Below, in pieces: positions 1 through 9,462 of a DNA stretch of 64,000 bases. The stretch comes from Platanthera guangdongensis (Eukaryota > Streptophyta > Magnoliopsida > Asparagales > Orchidaceae). The translations under genes and the position numbers were made by a program. The notes below the pieces were generated by a model. The model saw nothing but the letters and a program-made list of their open reading frames with translations, ran no database searches and was not told the DNA's origin. Location of the stretch: contig CM077151.1 in NCBI GenBank assembly GCA_039583875.1, positions 25,662,208 through 25,726,207 of the forward strand. The letters are read 5' to 3'. Position 1 is the stretch's first letter. Each line of letters starts with the position of its first letter.

Positions 1-1
1 C

Positions 2-778
2 AAGAAAGGATTCTTGCACATGTCTCATGGTGTGAGTCTCTCTAAGGACCAGTGTCCTAAGTCTTGTGAAGATAAGGACCGCATGAAGTTGATTCCATAT
101 GCTTCGGCAATTGGGGCAATCATGTACGCAATGGTATATATTAGACTCGATGTCTCTTATGTCTTGAGCGTGACTAGCAGGTATCAGTCTGATCACGGTG
201 AAAGTCACTGGATTGTCGTTAAGAATATCCTGAAGTACTTGTGAAGCACTAAGGATACGTTCTTGGTATTAGGTGGAGAGGAAGAGCTCATTATAAGGGG
301 TTACACGGATGCTAGCTTCCAAACTGATATGGGCGACTCTAAGTCTCAGTCATGTTTCATATTTTGCCTTAATGGAGGTACTGTTAGCTGGAAAAGTTCC
401 AAACAGGAGACTGTTGTTGATTCTACAACTGAGGCCGAGTATATCGTCGTTGCAAATGCAGCGAAGGAGGCTGTATGGATTAGGAAATTCATCGGCGAGT
501 TAGATGTAGTTCCTAGCATTGTTTGTCCCGAAGATCTCTACTGTGACAACAACGGTGCAATTGCACTTGCTTCGGAACCTAGATCTCATCAGCGCTCCAA
601 GCACATACTTCGGCGGTTCCATGTAATTCGAGAGATTGTCAATCGAGGAGATGTGAGCATTAGCAGAGTGTCGACTGAAGAAAACATTGCAGATCCACTG
701 ACAAAGGCTCTAGCGCAAAGAAAGTATGACAGTCATGTTAGATCTATGGGTGTACGATACCTTAATGATCAGCCCTAG
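2..778 (+). pseudogene. Ty1/copia pol 3' end (end of RT, RNase H), broken
   Basis: This is the C-terminal part of a copia polyprotein. It runs from the end of the reverse transcriptase (a degraded form of the usual block before RNase H) into a copia-type RNase H. RNase H marks are YTDASFQTD near 301-327, the TTEAEYI block near 427-447, YCDNNGAIALA near 540-572, and the terminal ADPLTKAL block near 690-713. The RNase H would degrade the RNA strand during reverse transcription. One in-frame TGA (242-244) splits the reading frame, and the first catalytic-type block is otherwise readable. The ORF ends with TAG at 776-778 and is followed by a long non-coding leader and an LTR, as in copia elements with a distant 3' LTR. 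The 5' part lies outside the window. Confidence 0.85.
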
Positions 779-1737
779 TGTGATTCTTGTGGATTGTATG
801 TTTGTTAGCTGTATTATTTCATTTGATGAATAAAACATTATATGCATTTTATTTTACATATTTTGGCAAGTTCTTTTATTGTGTTATTATTTTTATTGTG
901 ATGGAGTAGTTAACTGTATAAATGTCCTTAAAATATTTGTTTTCATAGGTCAAGTAGTGACTTGAATGTGAGAACATATGATCCCAGAAGCTTCATTCTT
1001 AAAGTTCTCTGGTCGTTGTATCAACTTAGAAGCTAAGGACGATGGTGATACCTTTAAGACTAGCATGTGCATTGACTGATGACCTGTTCTCACAGGTCAT
1101 GATATTGTGATATCAAGTTATCAAATGGGTACTTGTTATAAACAAGTTGTACTGGACAGACCCACCATTAGAATAATTTGTGGATTGTTATATAAACGTG
1201 TCACAAGTATGACTCAAGTAGCAATGGTGTTTGTGGTCCTTTGACTTGAAGTCACAGCATTTATCGAGTGAGGAAGAGCGTGTTTTGATATCATCAAAAG
1301 TCCAGTCTTGAGAAAGTTGGATGATAAAGTTGATTATTGGGTACGTTACGAATTATTTGGGTGTTTGCGTGTGAGCAGAGATGAGATTTGTTCTCCTTTA
1401 TGACAAGAGTTGAATTTATGGGCCCCTTGATGGAATGGGACTGAGAAATGCATGGTCATGCTTGTTTGAGTCAATATATGATATTGGCCTCACCAATTTC
1501 TGTAAGTTCATTCTAGATCAGGAAACTGAGATTAAATGATTATAAGGGTGACACGGTCTATACCTCTAGTTTTATCCGGGTGTAAGGGACGAAAGGACAT
1601 GACAACACTGTAACATTGGTCATCATGACTTTTGAGTTTATTAACTCTTACTGTTTGAAGAGCAATGATATATTGCTAGATGTCGTTCATTGTTTGTGAA
1701 GCTTTTATTTGATACTTTCAAGATCAAGTTGGAGACT
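779..1737 (+). other. 3' non-coding leader and polypurine tract of the first copia element
   Basis: There is no coding sequence between the pol stop and the LTR. The last bases, AGTTGGAGAC at 1728-1737, are the purine-rich primer site for plus-strand synthesis, and TGTTGG starts directly after. A leader of about 960 bp is long for copia elements and typical of only some lineages. Confidence 0.6.
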
Positions 1738-3009
1738 GTTGGTGTTACAATTGTGATCTGCAAGTGATCAAGCATGTTGCATCACTGTCAACTCAGTATG
1801 AGCCTATCAGGGTCGCACATAAGATTGTGCAGAAATTGGGAGATAGGATCTATATGGTATAGCTCATATAATGAGTTGAAAAGGACTAAAAATATTCTAA
1901 GGCAAAAGCGTCGAGTGTGTCGAGACCACTCAACGCCTTCGTCTAGTTAAGAGTTGACTCGTAGAATGATGGTGTTGAGTGAGTTGAGTGTATTAAACGA
2001 TTCGTCGAGTCAAGAAGTTAATTCGTCGAGTATTGCACTTAAGCGTTGAGTGCGTTGAGACCATTCAACGATTCGTCGAGTTAAAGTGTTGACTTGACGG
2101 ATCTGAATCTTAGGCGTTGGGTGTTTTGAGTTCACTCAAAGCCATTCGACGAATTTGGCCTTAGGCGTTGAGTGCTTTGAGTTCACTCAACGCCATTCGA
2201 CGAATCTGGCCTTAAACGTTGAGTGTGTTAAGCGCACTCAACGCCATGGCGCAGAAAGCGTTGACAGGGTTGAGTCCATTCAACGCCTTTGTCGATATCA
2301 AGTGTTGATTCGGCTGAAGGTAGGCGTTGAGTTCGTCGTGTATCTTATGAATACTCGACGATTCGTCGAGTAAAAGATGATACTCGACGATTAGTCGTAT
2401 ATTCCATGGATACTAGACAAACATCGAGAAAAGGGTCGTCTGGCCGAATTTCTGGATTCAAGTCTTGGGTCTGCGATTAGCGGTGGGTTGTTCTTATTTA
2501 TTCCTTGGAGTATAAATAGGAAGTCTTGGGGTTTCTTCTCACGGATTTTACTATTCATTCCTTCTAAGCACACGAGCAGTTACTGTGCGAAAGACGGAAA
2601 CCCTAGAACCCGACAGAAGCGCTATGCCGCCGATTCCGTCGTCGATCCCGATCCCGACGAGTGTCGCTGCCGCCTCTCCTCTAACAAATCTAGCAATCTG
2701 TGGAGACGTTGAGTGTCCTCTCCCGACCTAGCGCTTGTGCGACAAGTTGTTGCAGGTTCTCCCGATCGTGTGGATATCCTGTAGAGGTGCGGACACAATT
2801 ATGCGCTCAGGACTCAAGCCGTCAGTGCCCGACTGGAATTTTTTGGAGCATCTTGGTTGAGTATACACTCAATTCCTCAAAGGTAATTTTATTACATCAT
2901 GTTTTACTTCTTGATTCATGAATATTGCCAGATCCGAACTTTTTGGGTTTTTCTTGTTTTCTATTTTTGTTGCGTGCACAACTGTTGTGTCGTCTAGTAA
3001 AACCCAACA
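1738..3009 (+). mobile_element. 3' LTR of the first copia element (about 1.27 kb)
   Basis: The segment starts TGTTGG right after the polypurine tract and ends at CCAACA (3004-3009), the expected short inverted repeat of an LTR. The 5' LTR is outside the window, so the right border is not confirmed by a paired LTR or a target-site duplication. A second CCCAACA at 3026-3032 is an alternative end. The LTR carries an internal array of CGTTGAGT/CGTCGAGT words. Confidence 0.6.
1905..2400 (+). repeat. Degenerate array of GCGTTGAGTG and CGATTCGTCGAGT words inside the LTR
   Basis: About a dozen near-copies of 'gcgttgagtg' alternate with 'ttcaacg', 'cgattcgtcgagt' and 'ccattcgacgaat'. One 19-base near-palindrome, actcgacgattcgtcgagt, sits at 2353-2371. 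Two adjacent blocks (about 2113-2165 and 2166-2220) are near-identical direct repeats. The array lies in the U3-like half of the LTR. Confidence 0.65.
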
Positions 3010-3390
3010 TAAAGTTGGATAGCTGCCCAACATTTCTAGTTGGGCATCGGCCACCTAGCTTAGATACTCCCAAATAGCAGTATACTTTATCATTTGGTCA
3101 CTGTTTTGCATGCTAGCAGTTGTTAGCTACCTTTTGGCAATGGTTGTTGCTCCCAAATGGCAGCAAATTAGGTCTTGACAAGCCAGGCACAGGCCTGCCT
3201 GGGCCCTATTAAATAGGCTTAGGCAGACCCCTCTTTCCTAAAGGAAGCCCAGGCATGGTTTGCCTTGGGACCGACCTGGGCTCGACGGGAATAAAGCCAG
3301 TGCCCGACCTGGGCCCGACAGGTCTTTTGCATGCCTACCTAAAGTGGCCCACCCCCCCCCCCCCCACTCTCTCTGCGACGTCTGAGGCTA
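3010..3390. other. No gene; short repeats rich in GGCCCGACCTGGGC
   Basis: This stretch holds repeats such as 'gcccgacctgggc' and 'gggcccgacagg' and a C-run near 3352-3365. No coding signal was recognised. The words resemble terminal sequences of plant MITEs, but no paired end was found. Confidence 0.4.
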
Positions 3391-4208
3391 ATGGGCCTCA
3401 ATGGGTAGTACCGACAATTCATTCGTGCTTATGGGAAGATTGTTAAACCGCTCTCCAACATGTTGAAGAAGTCCGAGACTGATGAATTCCAGTGGCACAG
3501 AGGCGACCAAAGCCATCCAGGCCTTCCAGCGAGCCATTAGCACCACTCCAGTTTCAACCCTTCCAAATTTATCCCAGATGTTTGTTATAAAATGTGACGC
3601 CTCAAGCACAGGCGTCGGCGCGGTGCTAATGCAAGCGAGACAACTCATTGCCTACTTCAGCCAAATGTTTGCGACCACTGTCTGCCCTCACTCCGCTAAT
3701 GAGTTAGAGCTTGAGGCATTGGTACTTGTTGTGGAGCACTGGCGCCCCTAGCATGAACGACGCTTCACGGTCCGGACGGGTATCATAGCCACTGGTACCT
3801 CCGGAATCAGAGGATTGACACACTTGCGCAACAGGTCTGGGTGGTTAAACTAAGGGGATACAATTTTTTGATCGAATTCTACATTGGTTCCTACAACCAT
3901 ACAATCGAATCTCTATTATATCATCCCCAGATTGCTCGTTTAACGATTATTTCGATCCCGCCATTATCCAGTGCGAGGTTGATGTCAACCGACTCTAACC
4001 AATTATCACGGCCTTAAGGGCGAATGCCACAATCCAACCGCCTTCTAGCCTCACAGGGGATTAGCTCCACTACTGAGGTCGTTTAGTGTTCTCAGCTTCG
4101 TAGAAGCTCATCTCACGCCTACTCACTGAGTTTTACTTGATCCCGGAGAGGGGCCACGCTGGAGCCTTCCGGACATACTGCCGCTTTGTGGCATCTCTGT
4201 ATTAGTCC
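3390..4208 (+). pseudogene. gypsy-1: Ty3/gypsy RT end and RNase H, broken
   Basis: Translation shows the end of a Ty3/gypsy RT (FIRAYGKIVKPL near 3418-3453) followed by RNase H (KCDASSTGVGAVLMQ near 3590-3634, AYFSQMF near 3651-3671, then ELELEALVLVVEHW). The same blocks occur in gypsy-3 at 57.5-58.7 kb, so both belong to one family. Frameshifts and stops are frequent after 3750, and the text up to 4208 is only faintly recognisable. A MITE at 4215 interrupts the element. The integrase part resumes at 4690. Confidence 0.75.
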
Positions 4209-4214
4209 AACATG

Positions 4215-4671
4215 TTCCAATCTCAGTTAATTAAAGGCGCAAGACGCACCAATGCATAAAGGGGTCTTGGAGCCTAGGCGCAGGCGCGCGTCTGACGATG
4301 GCAAGACGCAATCACATCCATTTTAATAAAACATAATCAAACATCATTTCAGCTTCTTGATCAAATTCATCTAATCTACTAACTAATCATTCATTAATAT
4401 CGTTTATATCTCTTAAAAAATACAAACAATGTGGTCACTTGCATCATATCTAAATTTCAATGTACAATTATTTTTAATAAATACTAAATCAATAAAACAT
4501 TATTGAGTTCTTATATTATTTTTTTCTTAATTTTTGAAGAAAAAATTTACAACAAAATCTCACTCAGGCATGTCTTTTATATTCCAAAGGAGCAAATAAG
4601 GCGCACGAAGGTGCAAATCTTTGTGCATGGTAAGCCTAGAGTCTTAGGCGCGCCTGAGGCGCGCCTTTAAT
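4215..4671 (+). mobile_element. 457-bp MITE copy A (TTAAAGGCG termini)
   Basis: Both ends are GC-rich and inverted (ttaaaggcgc near 4228 and gcgcctttaa at 4661-4670), around an AT-rich, non-coding core. Flanks AACATG (4209-4214) and AACATAG (4672-4678) look like a short target-site duplication. Copy B at 7954-8410 has the same length and is homologous along its whole length in the opposite orientation. The copy splits gypsy-1 between RNase H and integrase. No transposase is encoded, so it must have been mobilised in trans. Superfamily is unclear; the 7-8-bp TSD would fit hAT. Confidence 0.7.
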
Positions 4672-4689
4672 AACATAGGTTTCAATAGG

Positions 4690-5022
4690 TCAAGACATTA
4701 GTGGTTGTCTGCTTGCCATGTCAGCGTGGAAAGTATGAGGCCACTTTTCTCAAGGGTCTGCTTCAGCCCCTTCCTATCCCGGTTCGAATATGGGAGGATA
4801 TCTCTATGGATTTTATCTCGAAGCTCTCTAGTTCCAAGACATGGGATTGTATTTTAGTGTCGTGGATCATCTACCCAAACATGCCCATTTCCTTCCCATG
4901 CGACATATGTTTACTGCATCAATGGTTGTCGCAGTTTTCATCGATGTGGTGGTCCGGTTATATGAGTTTCCTCACTCCATTATGATTGATCGACCTTTTA
5001 TTCCTGAGCTCATTTTGTCAGT
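4690..5022 (+). pseudogene. gypsy-1: integrase fragment (zinc-finger end and core start)
   Basis: The translation reads CLPCQRGKYEA (end of the HHCC zinc finger, about 4713-4745), then WEDISMDFISKLSSSK.WDCILV (start of the integrase core with its first Asp, about 4791-4860), then after a frameshift YEFPHSIMIDR (about 4963-4992). It matches the corresponding part of gypsy-3 at 59.0-59.3 kb. A composite 5S-derived element inserted at 5028 cuts it before the second catalytic Asp is complete. Confidence 0.75.
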
Positions 5023-5027
5023 CGATG

Positions 5028-5499
5028 TGTAACGCCCCTAGCCGATCCAACGTGACAGCGTCACGGCTCCGTTCTAGGCGACGCTACCGGGCTGCAGCCC
5101 AAGCACCCCAACCCCTCTCCCTCCACAGGCGGGTTGTTGGTGGTCACAGCCTCCCTTTGATGAGGTAAACTCGATAGTCAAGCCCTCACTACGGGGACTT
5201 CCCAGGAGGTCACCCATCCCAGTACTACTCCAGCCCGAGCACGCTTAACTATGGAGTTCTTTCAACTCTCATCACCAATTAAGCGTGCTCGGGCTGGAGT
5301 AGTACTGGGATGGGTGACCTCCTGGGAAGTCCCCGTAGTGAGGGCTTGACTATCGAGTTTACCTCATCAAAGGGAGGCTGTGGCCACCAACAACCCGCCT
5401 GTGGAGGGAGAGGGGTTGGGGTGCTTGGGCTGCAGCCCGGTAGCGTCGCCTAGAACGGAGCCGTGACGCTGTCACGTTGGATCGGCTAGGGGCGTTACA
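5028..5499. repeat. Palindromic 5S-derived unit 1 (asymmetric centre)
   Basis: The left arm is the reverse complement of the right arm, from TGTAACGCCCC inward. The right arm lacks about 30 bases next to the centre: the left arm continues through 'actatggagttctttcaactctcatcaccaa', while the right arm starts directly at 'ttaagcgtgctcggg'. Unit 1 therefore has a one-sided deletion of the centre. Its outer arms closely match unit 2. Confidence 0.85.
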
Positions 5500-5518
5500 A
5501 TAAAAGTGCACTTTTTAT

Positions 5519-6036
5519 TGTAAGGCCCCTAGCCGATCCAACGTGACAGCGTCACGGCTCCGCTCTAGGCGACCCTACCGGGCTGCAGCCCAAGCACCCC
5601 AACCCCTCTCCCTCCACTGGCGGGTTGTTGGTGGCCGCAGCCTCCCTTTGATGAGGTAAACTCGATAGTCAAGCCCGCACTACGGGGACTTCCCAGGAGG
5701 TCACCCATCCCAGTACTACTCCAGCCCGAGCACGCTTAACTATGGAGTTCTTTCAACTCTCATCACCAATTGAGCTGCAGCTCAATTGGTGATGAGAGTT
5801 GAAAGAACTTCATAGTTAAGCGTGCTCGGGCTGTAGTAGTACTGGGATGGGTGACCTCCTGGGAAGTCCCCGTAGTGCGGGCTTGACTATCGAGTTTACC
5901 TCATGAAAGGGAGGCTGCGGCCACCAACAACCCGCCTGTGGATGGAGAGGGGTTGGGGTGCTTGGGCTGCAGCCCGGTAGCGTCGCCTAGAGCGGAGCCG
6001 TGACGCTGTCACGTTGGATCGGCTAGGGGCCTTACA
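5519..6036. repeat. Palindromic 5S-derived unit 2
   Basis: A 518-bp near-perfect inverted repeat centred on 'caattgagctgcagctcaattg' (about 5768-5789) and ending TGTAAGG/CCTTACA. Arms differ by only a few substitutions. Each arm contains the 5S-like block from 'agttaagcgtgctcggg' to 'tgacctcctgggaagtcc' and a GC-rich distal part (ggctgcagcccggtagcgtc). Confidence 0.85.
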
Positions 6037-6217
6037 ATAAAAAGTGCACTTTTATTGTAACGTCCCCTGGGCCGCCCGTGGATCAACACCACTACGCCTC
6101 CGACGGACCGTTACCGGGCTGCAGCCCAAGCACTCCAACCCCTCTCCCTCCACAGGCGGGTTGTTGGTGGCCACAGCCCCCCTTTGATGAGCGAACTCGG
6201 CAGTTAAGTTGGGCTGT

Positions 6218-6286
6218 ACGGGGACTTCCCAGGAGGTCACCCATCCCAATACTACTCTCGCCCAAGCACGCTTAACTATGGAGTTC
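6218..6286 (-). ncRNA. 5S rRNA-derived segment, minus strand (left arm of unit 3)
   Basis: On the minus strand it reads GGAACTCCATAGTTAAGCG and continues through TGCTTGGGCGAGAGTAGTA and GGATGGGTGACCTCCTGGGA. This corresponds to roughly the last two-thirds of plant 5S rRNA, including the internal Pol III control regions (A box, intermediate element, C box). The first third of 5S and its 3' CACCC-type end are absent, so it is not a functional 5S gene. Whether it still binds TFIIIA is unknown. Confidence 0.75.
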
Positions 6287-6340
6287 CTTCACATCTCATC
6301 ACCAGTTGAGCTGCAGCTCAGTTGGTGATGAGATGTGAAG

Positions 6341-6409
6341 GAACTCCATAGTTAAGCGTGCTTGGGCGAGAGTAGTATTGGGATGGGTGACCTCCTGGAA
6401 AGTCCCCGT
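6341..6409 (+). ncRNA. 5S rRNA-derived segment, plus strand (right arm of unit 3)
   Basis: Mirror copy of the segment at 6218-6286, diverging from it across the unit centre. One substitution falls in the C-box area (CTCCTGGAAAGT instead of CTCCTGGGAAGT). Comparable plus-strand blocks lie near 5278-5332 (unit 1, partly deleted) and 5806-5874 (unit 2). Confidence 0.75.
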
Positions 6410-6576
6410 ACGGCCCAACTTAACTGCCGAGTTCGCTCATCAAAGGGGGGCTGTGGCCACCAACAACCCGCCTGTGGAGGGAGAGGGGTTGGAGTGCTTG
6501 GGCTGCAGCCCGGTAACGGTCCGTCGGAGGCGTAGTGGTGTTGATCCACGGACGGCCCAGGGGACGTTACACGATG

Positions 6577-7542
6577 TTCAAGATGCAAGACACTCAACTC
6601 CATATAAGAACAACTTACTACCCCCAGGCGTGGCCAGCCCGAAGTGATGAATCGTTGATTGGAGGCATCCATGATGTTTTGTGTTCGATCATCCACATGC
6701 ATGGGTTGATTGGCTTTCTTGGCCAAGGTACTCGTACAAAACCTCTTACTACAACAATTTTGGCATCACTCTATTTGAGGAAGTCTATCGACGACCCCAG
6801 CCATCCCTCATGTGCAACCTCTCCGAAGAATGTGTCGTAGCATCTCTGTTTGATCTGCTCTGCGATCGGGATTCCATACACCTCCAGTTGTGCCAACACC
6901 TTCAGCATGCACAGGACCGGATGGATGCTTTTGCCAACCGCCACCGCAGCAACATCCAATTCACTAAAGAAGATATCGTGTTCGTCAAGCTTCGATCGCA
7001 CCGCCAGATTTAAGTCACACTGCGGACCCACTCCAAGTTAGCAGCCAAGTTCTATGACCCGTTTGAGATTGTTGCACGGATGGTCCCTCAGGCGTATTGC
7101 CTCCACCTTCCTCCCGACAACTGCATCCACCCGGTGTTTCACATCTCTCAGGTCAAAAGGGTTATTGGAGACCATCCAGTCGAGTCTTATCTACCCCATC
7201 TAGCTCCCAAACTTACCTCGTTGGACAACCTCCCTCGGCTCATCACGGACACACCCACCATCAGTCGAGAGGAGTCCCTCGTTGAGTAGGTCTTGGTGCA
7301 TTGGCGTAATTATCCACCATCGGAGGTCGCATGGGTGGACCGAGCTGTTTTTCTTGCTCAATTTCCAGACTTTTGGACAAGACAAATTTTATAGAGCGCG
7401 ACATTGTTACGGACACGGAGGAAGGAGAGGGACGTCCTCCAATGGGCGAGTATACAAGCGCCGCGAAAGGCCCGCTAAAGACACATCAGTGGAAAATAAT
7501 TAAGACGAGTGTATCTTCATTTTTGTATTCAGACCGAAGAAG
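6577..7542 (+). pseudogene. gypsy-1: integrase core end to chromodomain-like C terminus, broken
   Basis: Reading resumes after the composite element with KMQDTQLHIRTTYYPQ (integrase core), then FEEVYRRPQ, then LQHAQDRMDAFANRHRSNIQF and DIVFVKLRSHRQI, then AKFYDPFEIV, CIHPVFHISQVKRVIGDH (integrase C-terminal GPF/Y-like module), and VHWRNYPPSEVAWVD with FPDF..DKTNF. The last motifs resemble the chromodomain-type tail of plant chromoviruses. At least five frameshifts or stops are visible. The same order occurs in gypsy-3 at 59.3-60.1 kb. Confidence 0.75.
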
Positions 7543-8640
7543 TGTTAGATAAACCCCCAGGGGCATTATAATAGGTATCTTTATTCTGAAAATGATAACC
7601 CTAGTGGTTATTTTCCTTTCTCCCACTTCCACTCTTCCCCTCTCTCAAATCTAGGGTTGCAATTCCAAGCGGACGTTCTCACAGAGCACGCCCGCACGTA
7701 GCACGGGAGTGCGTTCCGCGAGCGTGCGTTGCGCGGGCGTGAGACCGACGTCGGGTGCCGCCGGCCAGCCTCCTCAAGGCCGGCGGCCACCCGACTGGCC
7801 TCCCCGGTCAGCCGCCCGACCGGGTCTCCCCCCCCCCCACCCCCGTTGGCCTCCTGTTAACCACCACCGTCTGATTGTCCTCTGACGATCACCACCGTCT
7901 GATACGCGGGTAGCCACCCGCATAACCACCGATAGTGGTGGGTGCAAACTATGTTGTTAAAGGCGTGCATAAGGCGCGCTTAAAGCTCCAGACTCACAAG
8001 GCTAAACGGCCTGTGCCTTTGTGCGCCTTTTGTGCCTTTAGATATTAAAGGTGCGTCTGGGTGTGATTTTTGTTGTAAACCTTTTTTTCAAAATAATAAA
8101 AAAATAATGCAAAAACTCAATAATTTTTATATGATTTACTATTTTTGAAACATAATTGATCGTTGAGACTTAGATATGATCCAAGCAACTATATTAATTT
8201 TATATTTTAAGAGATATAAATGATAGAAAGGAAAGATTAATGAGTAAAATATACGAAGAATCTTTTTAAGAAGATGAATTGATGTTTGATGTTGATTATT
8301 TAAAATGAACGTGGTTGTGCCTTGCCTTCTTCGGGCACGGGCCTGCTCCTTGAGTCTCGCGTCTAGTCTCCAAGACCCTGTTGCACCTTGGTGCGTCTTA
8401 CGCCTTTAATAACTATGGGCGCGAATAGTCGGGATGGTGGCGGGCCTGGCGGCATGTAGATAGCAAAATAATTAAAATATATATGCACCGAAAACTATAG
8501 AGAATACGGCCTACGAATAATGATTTTGGTAATTATGGACTGCGGATAACTGTGTAACCACCCCTAGGGCCTATAAATAAGACCTCAGACTCATCTCATT
8601 TCTAACTTTCTCTTCCCAATCTTCCCCTCCCACATGCCAG
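7543..8640 (+). mobile_element. Probable 3' LTR of gypsy-1, split by a MITE; right end unclear
   Basis: A TG start (TGTTAGATAAACCCC) follows the degraded pol after a short purine-containing stretch. A promoter-like 'gggcctataaataagacc' lies at about 8567-8584 and a pyrimidine-rich tract follows. A MITE (7954-8410) is inserted. No second LTR is available, so the right border is a guess. Confidence 0.4.
7954..8410 (-). mobile_element. 457-bp MITE copy B (TTAAAGGCG termini)
   Basis: Same family and length as copy A at 4215-4671 but inverted. The ends are 'gttaaaggcg' and 'cgcctttaat' around an AT-rich core. Flanks AACTATG (7947-7953) and AACTATG (8411-8417) form an exact 7-bp repeat (8 bp with one mismatch), supporting transposition. 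Non-coding. Confidence 0.75.
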
Positions 8641-9460
8641 AGATTAAATCAAAAATACCGCGGACGTGCAAATCGTTCACGTACGGTTAAAACCAACTGT
8701 GCGAGGCAATATCGCACGTGTAGCGGCATATCACAATTTTTCTGCGTTTCAAGGAACGAGAACGCACACGACCCGATAAATCATGCACGAAGGAATTCAC
8801 ACAATCGTGCTATAATAAACTCATCATGACGCCGAATGTATGATCTCGCACGGGAAAAACACCCGAACGCTATGGTAAATCGCACGACAGTGCAATTGGC
8901 ATAGAATTTATCTATTGCACTGGAATCTTCCCTCGTGTTCGATATGTGAATTCCACGGCGTAAAGCCGTCGGAATGTGCAGTAATATTTCCAAGTGCATG
9001 TGAAGATAATGGGGAAAGCAACTCAATTGCACACGACAATCAGCTAGAAATGTGTTTCATATGTATTTTATGTTTTAATAAAAATATGAGTGTTGAGTTG
9101 TGAGTACGGCGAGGGGTTGCTATAGATGGGAGGACTGAATCAAAAGTTGTGGAGCCTCTTGAAGGCATTTCACGTCATCCCTGGTAGTTCAACGTGCAAA
9201 CGAGCAAACCAAAGTTGAGTTGAGTCAAGAAGGAAGAATGCCAGATAACTCCATTCCATTACCGATGTTTGTTGGTGGACGAAGAATTGCTCGCACTATA
9301 TTAGTCAATCTAATGGATATGACTTCCCATCGTAGGTTGGGAATTCCAGCTTGGTGTAGCGTGGTATAATAATAAATTTAGGGCTTAATAGGGTCGGGGG
9401 ATCACGGCGTATAAGTGGCGGTGGAGGTGTCTGACTGATACTGGCTTGGAGGTGTCTAAC
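8640..9460. other. No gene; many CGCACG/CGTGCG words
   Basis: No coding sequence was recognised. The stretch 8660-9030 is rich in 'cgcacg', 'gcacgtg' and 'cgtgc' words separated by AT-rich sequence, much like 49440-49870. The origin is probably retrotransposon non-coding sequence, but no ends could be set. Confidence 0.3.
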
Positions 9461-9462
9461 TC

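Larger units (their letters stand above)
5028..6571. mobile_element. Composite element of three 5S rRNA-derived palindromes, TSD CGATG
   Basis: The segment starts TGTAACG and ends CGTTACA and is flanked by an exact 5-bp repeat CGATG (5023-5027 and 6572-6576), so it entered gypsy-1 as one unit. Inside are three palindromic units (5028-5499, 5519-6036, 6056-6571), each beginning TGTAA and ending TTACA. They are joined by two 19-bp spacers that are palindromic around GTGCAC (5500-5518, 6037-6055). Every half-unit carries the 3' two-thirds of a plant 5S rRNA sequence pointing outward from the unit centre. TG..CA ends, a 5-bp TSD and 5S sequence recall Cassandra TRIM elements (5S-bearing LTRs). 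A normal Cassandra has two direct LTRs around a short internal region, which is not what is seen. Inference: foldback derivative of a Cassandra-like LTR. Confidence 0.8.
6056..6571. repeat. Palindromic 5S-derived unit 3 (divergent distal arms)
   Basis: A 516-bp inverted repeat centred on the PstI-like ctgcag of 'ttgagctgcagctcag'. The two arms differ at only about three or four positions over 258 bp. The distal 60 bp (TGTAACGTCCCCTGGGCCGC and on) is clearly different from units 1 and 2, while the 5S-like core is shared. Within-unit arms are thus far more alike than between units. Confidence 0.85.

Noticed and set aside
1905..2400. CRISPR-like array
   Set aside because: Units are degenerate, of irregular spacing, inside an LTR of a eukaryotic element.
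2391..3054. Small frames on both strands of the copia LTR
   Set aside because: 60-74 codons, no conserved content, overlap LTR features.
3352..3365. Frame across a C-run (3255-3446)
   Set aside because: Short, low complexity, no homology seen.
5033..6571. A genuine 5S rRNA gene cluster
   Set aside because: The first third of 5S is missing, arms are inverted, and ends with TSD show a mobile element.
6052..6726. Open frames on both strands (6052-6249 and 6352-6726 minus; 6078-6275 and 6378-6647 plus) that encode nearly the same peptide
   Set aside because: They are mirror readings of the palindromic 5S-derived unit and match no protein family; the symmetry is of DNA, not of a gene.
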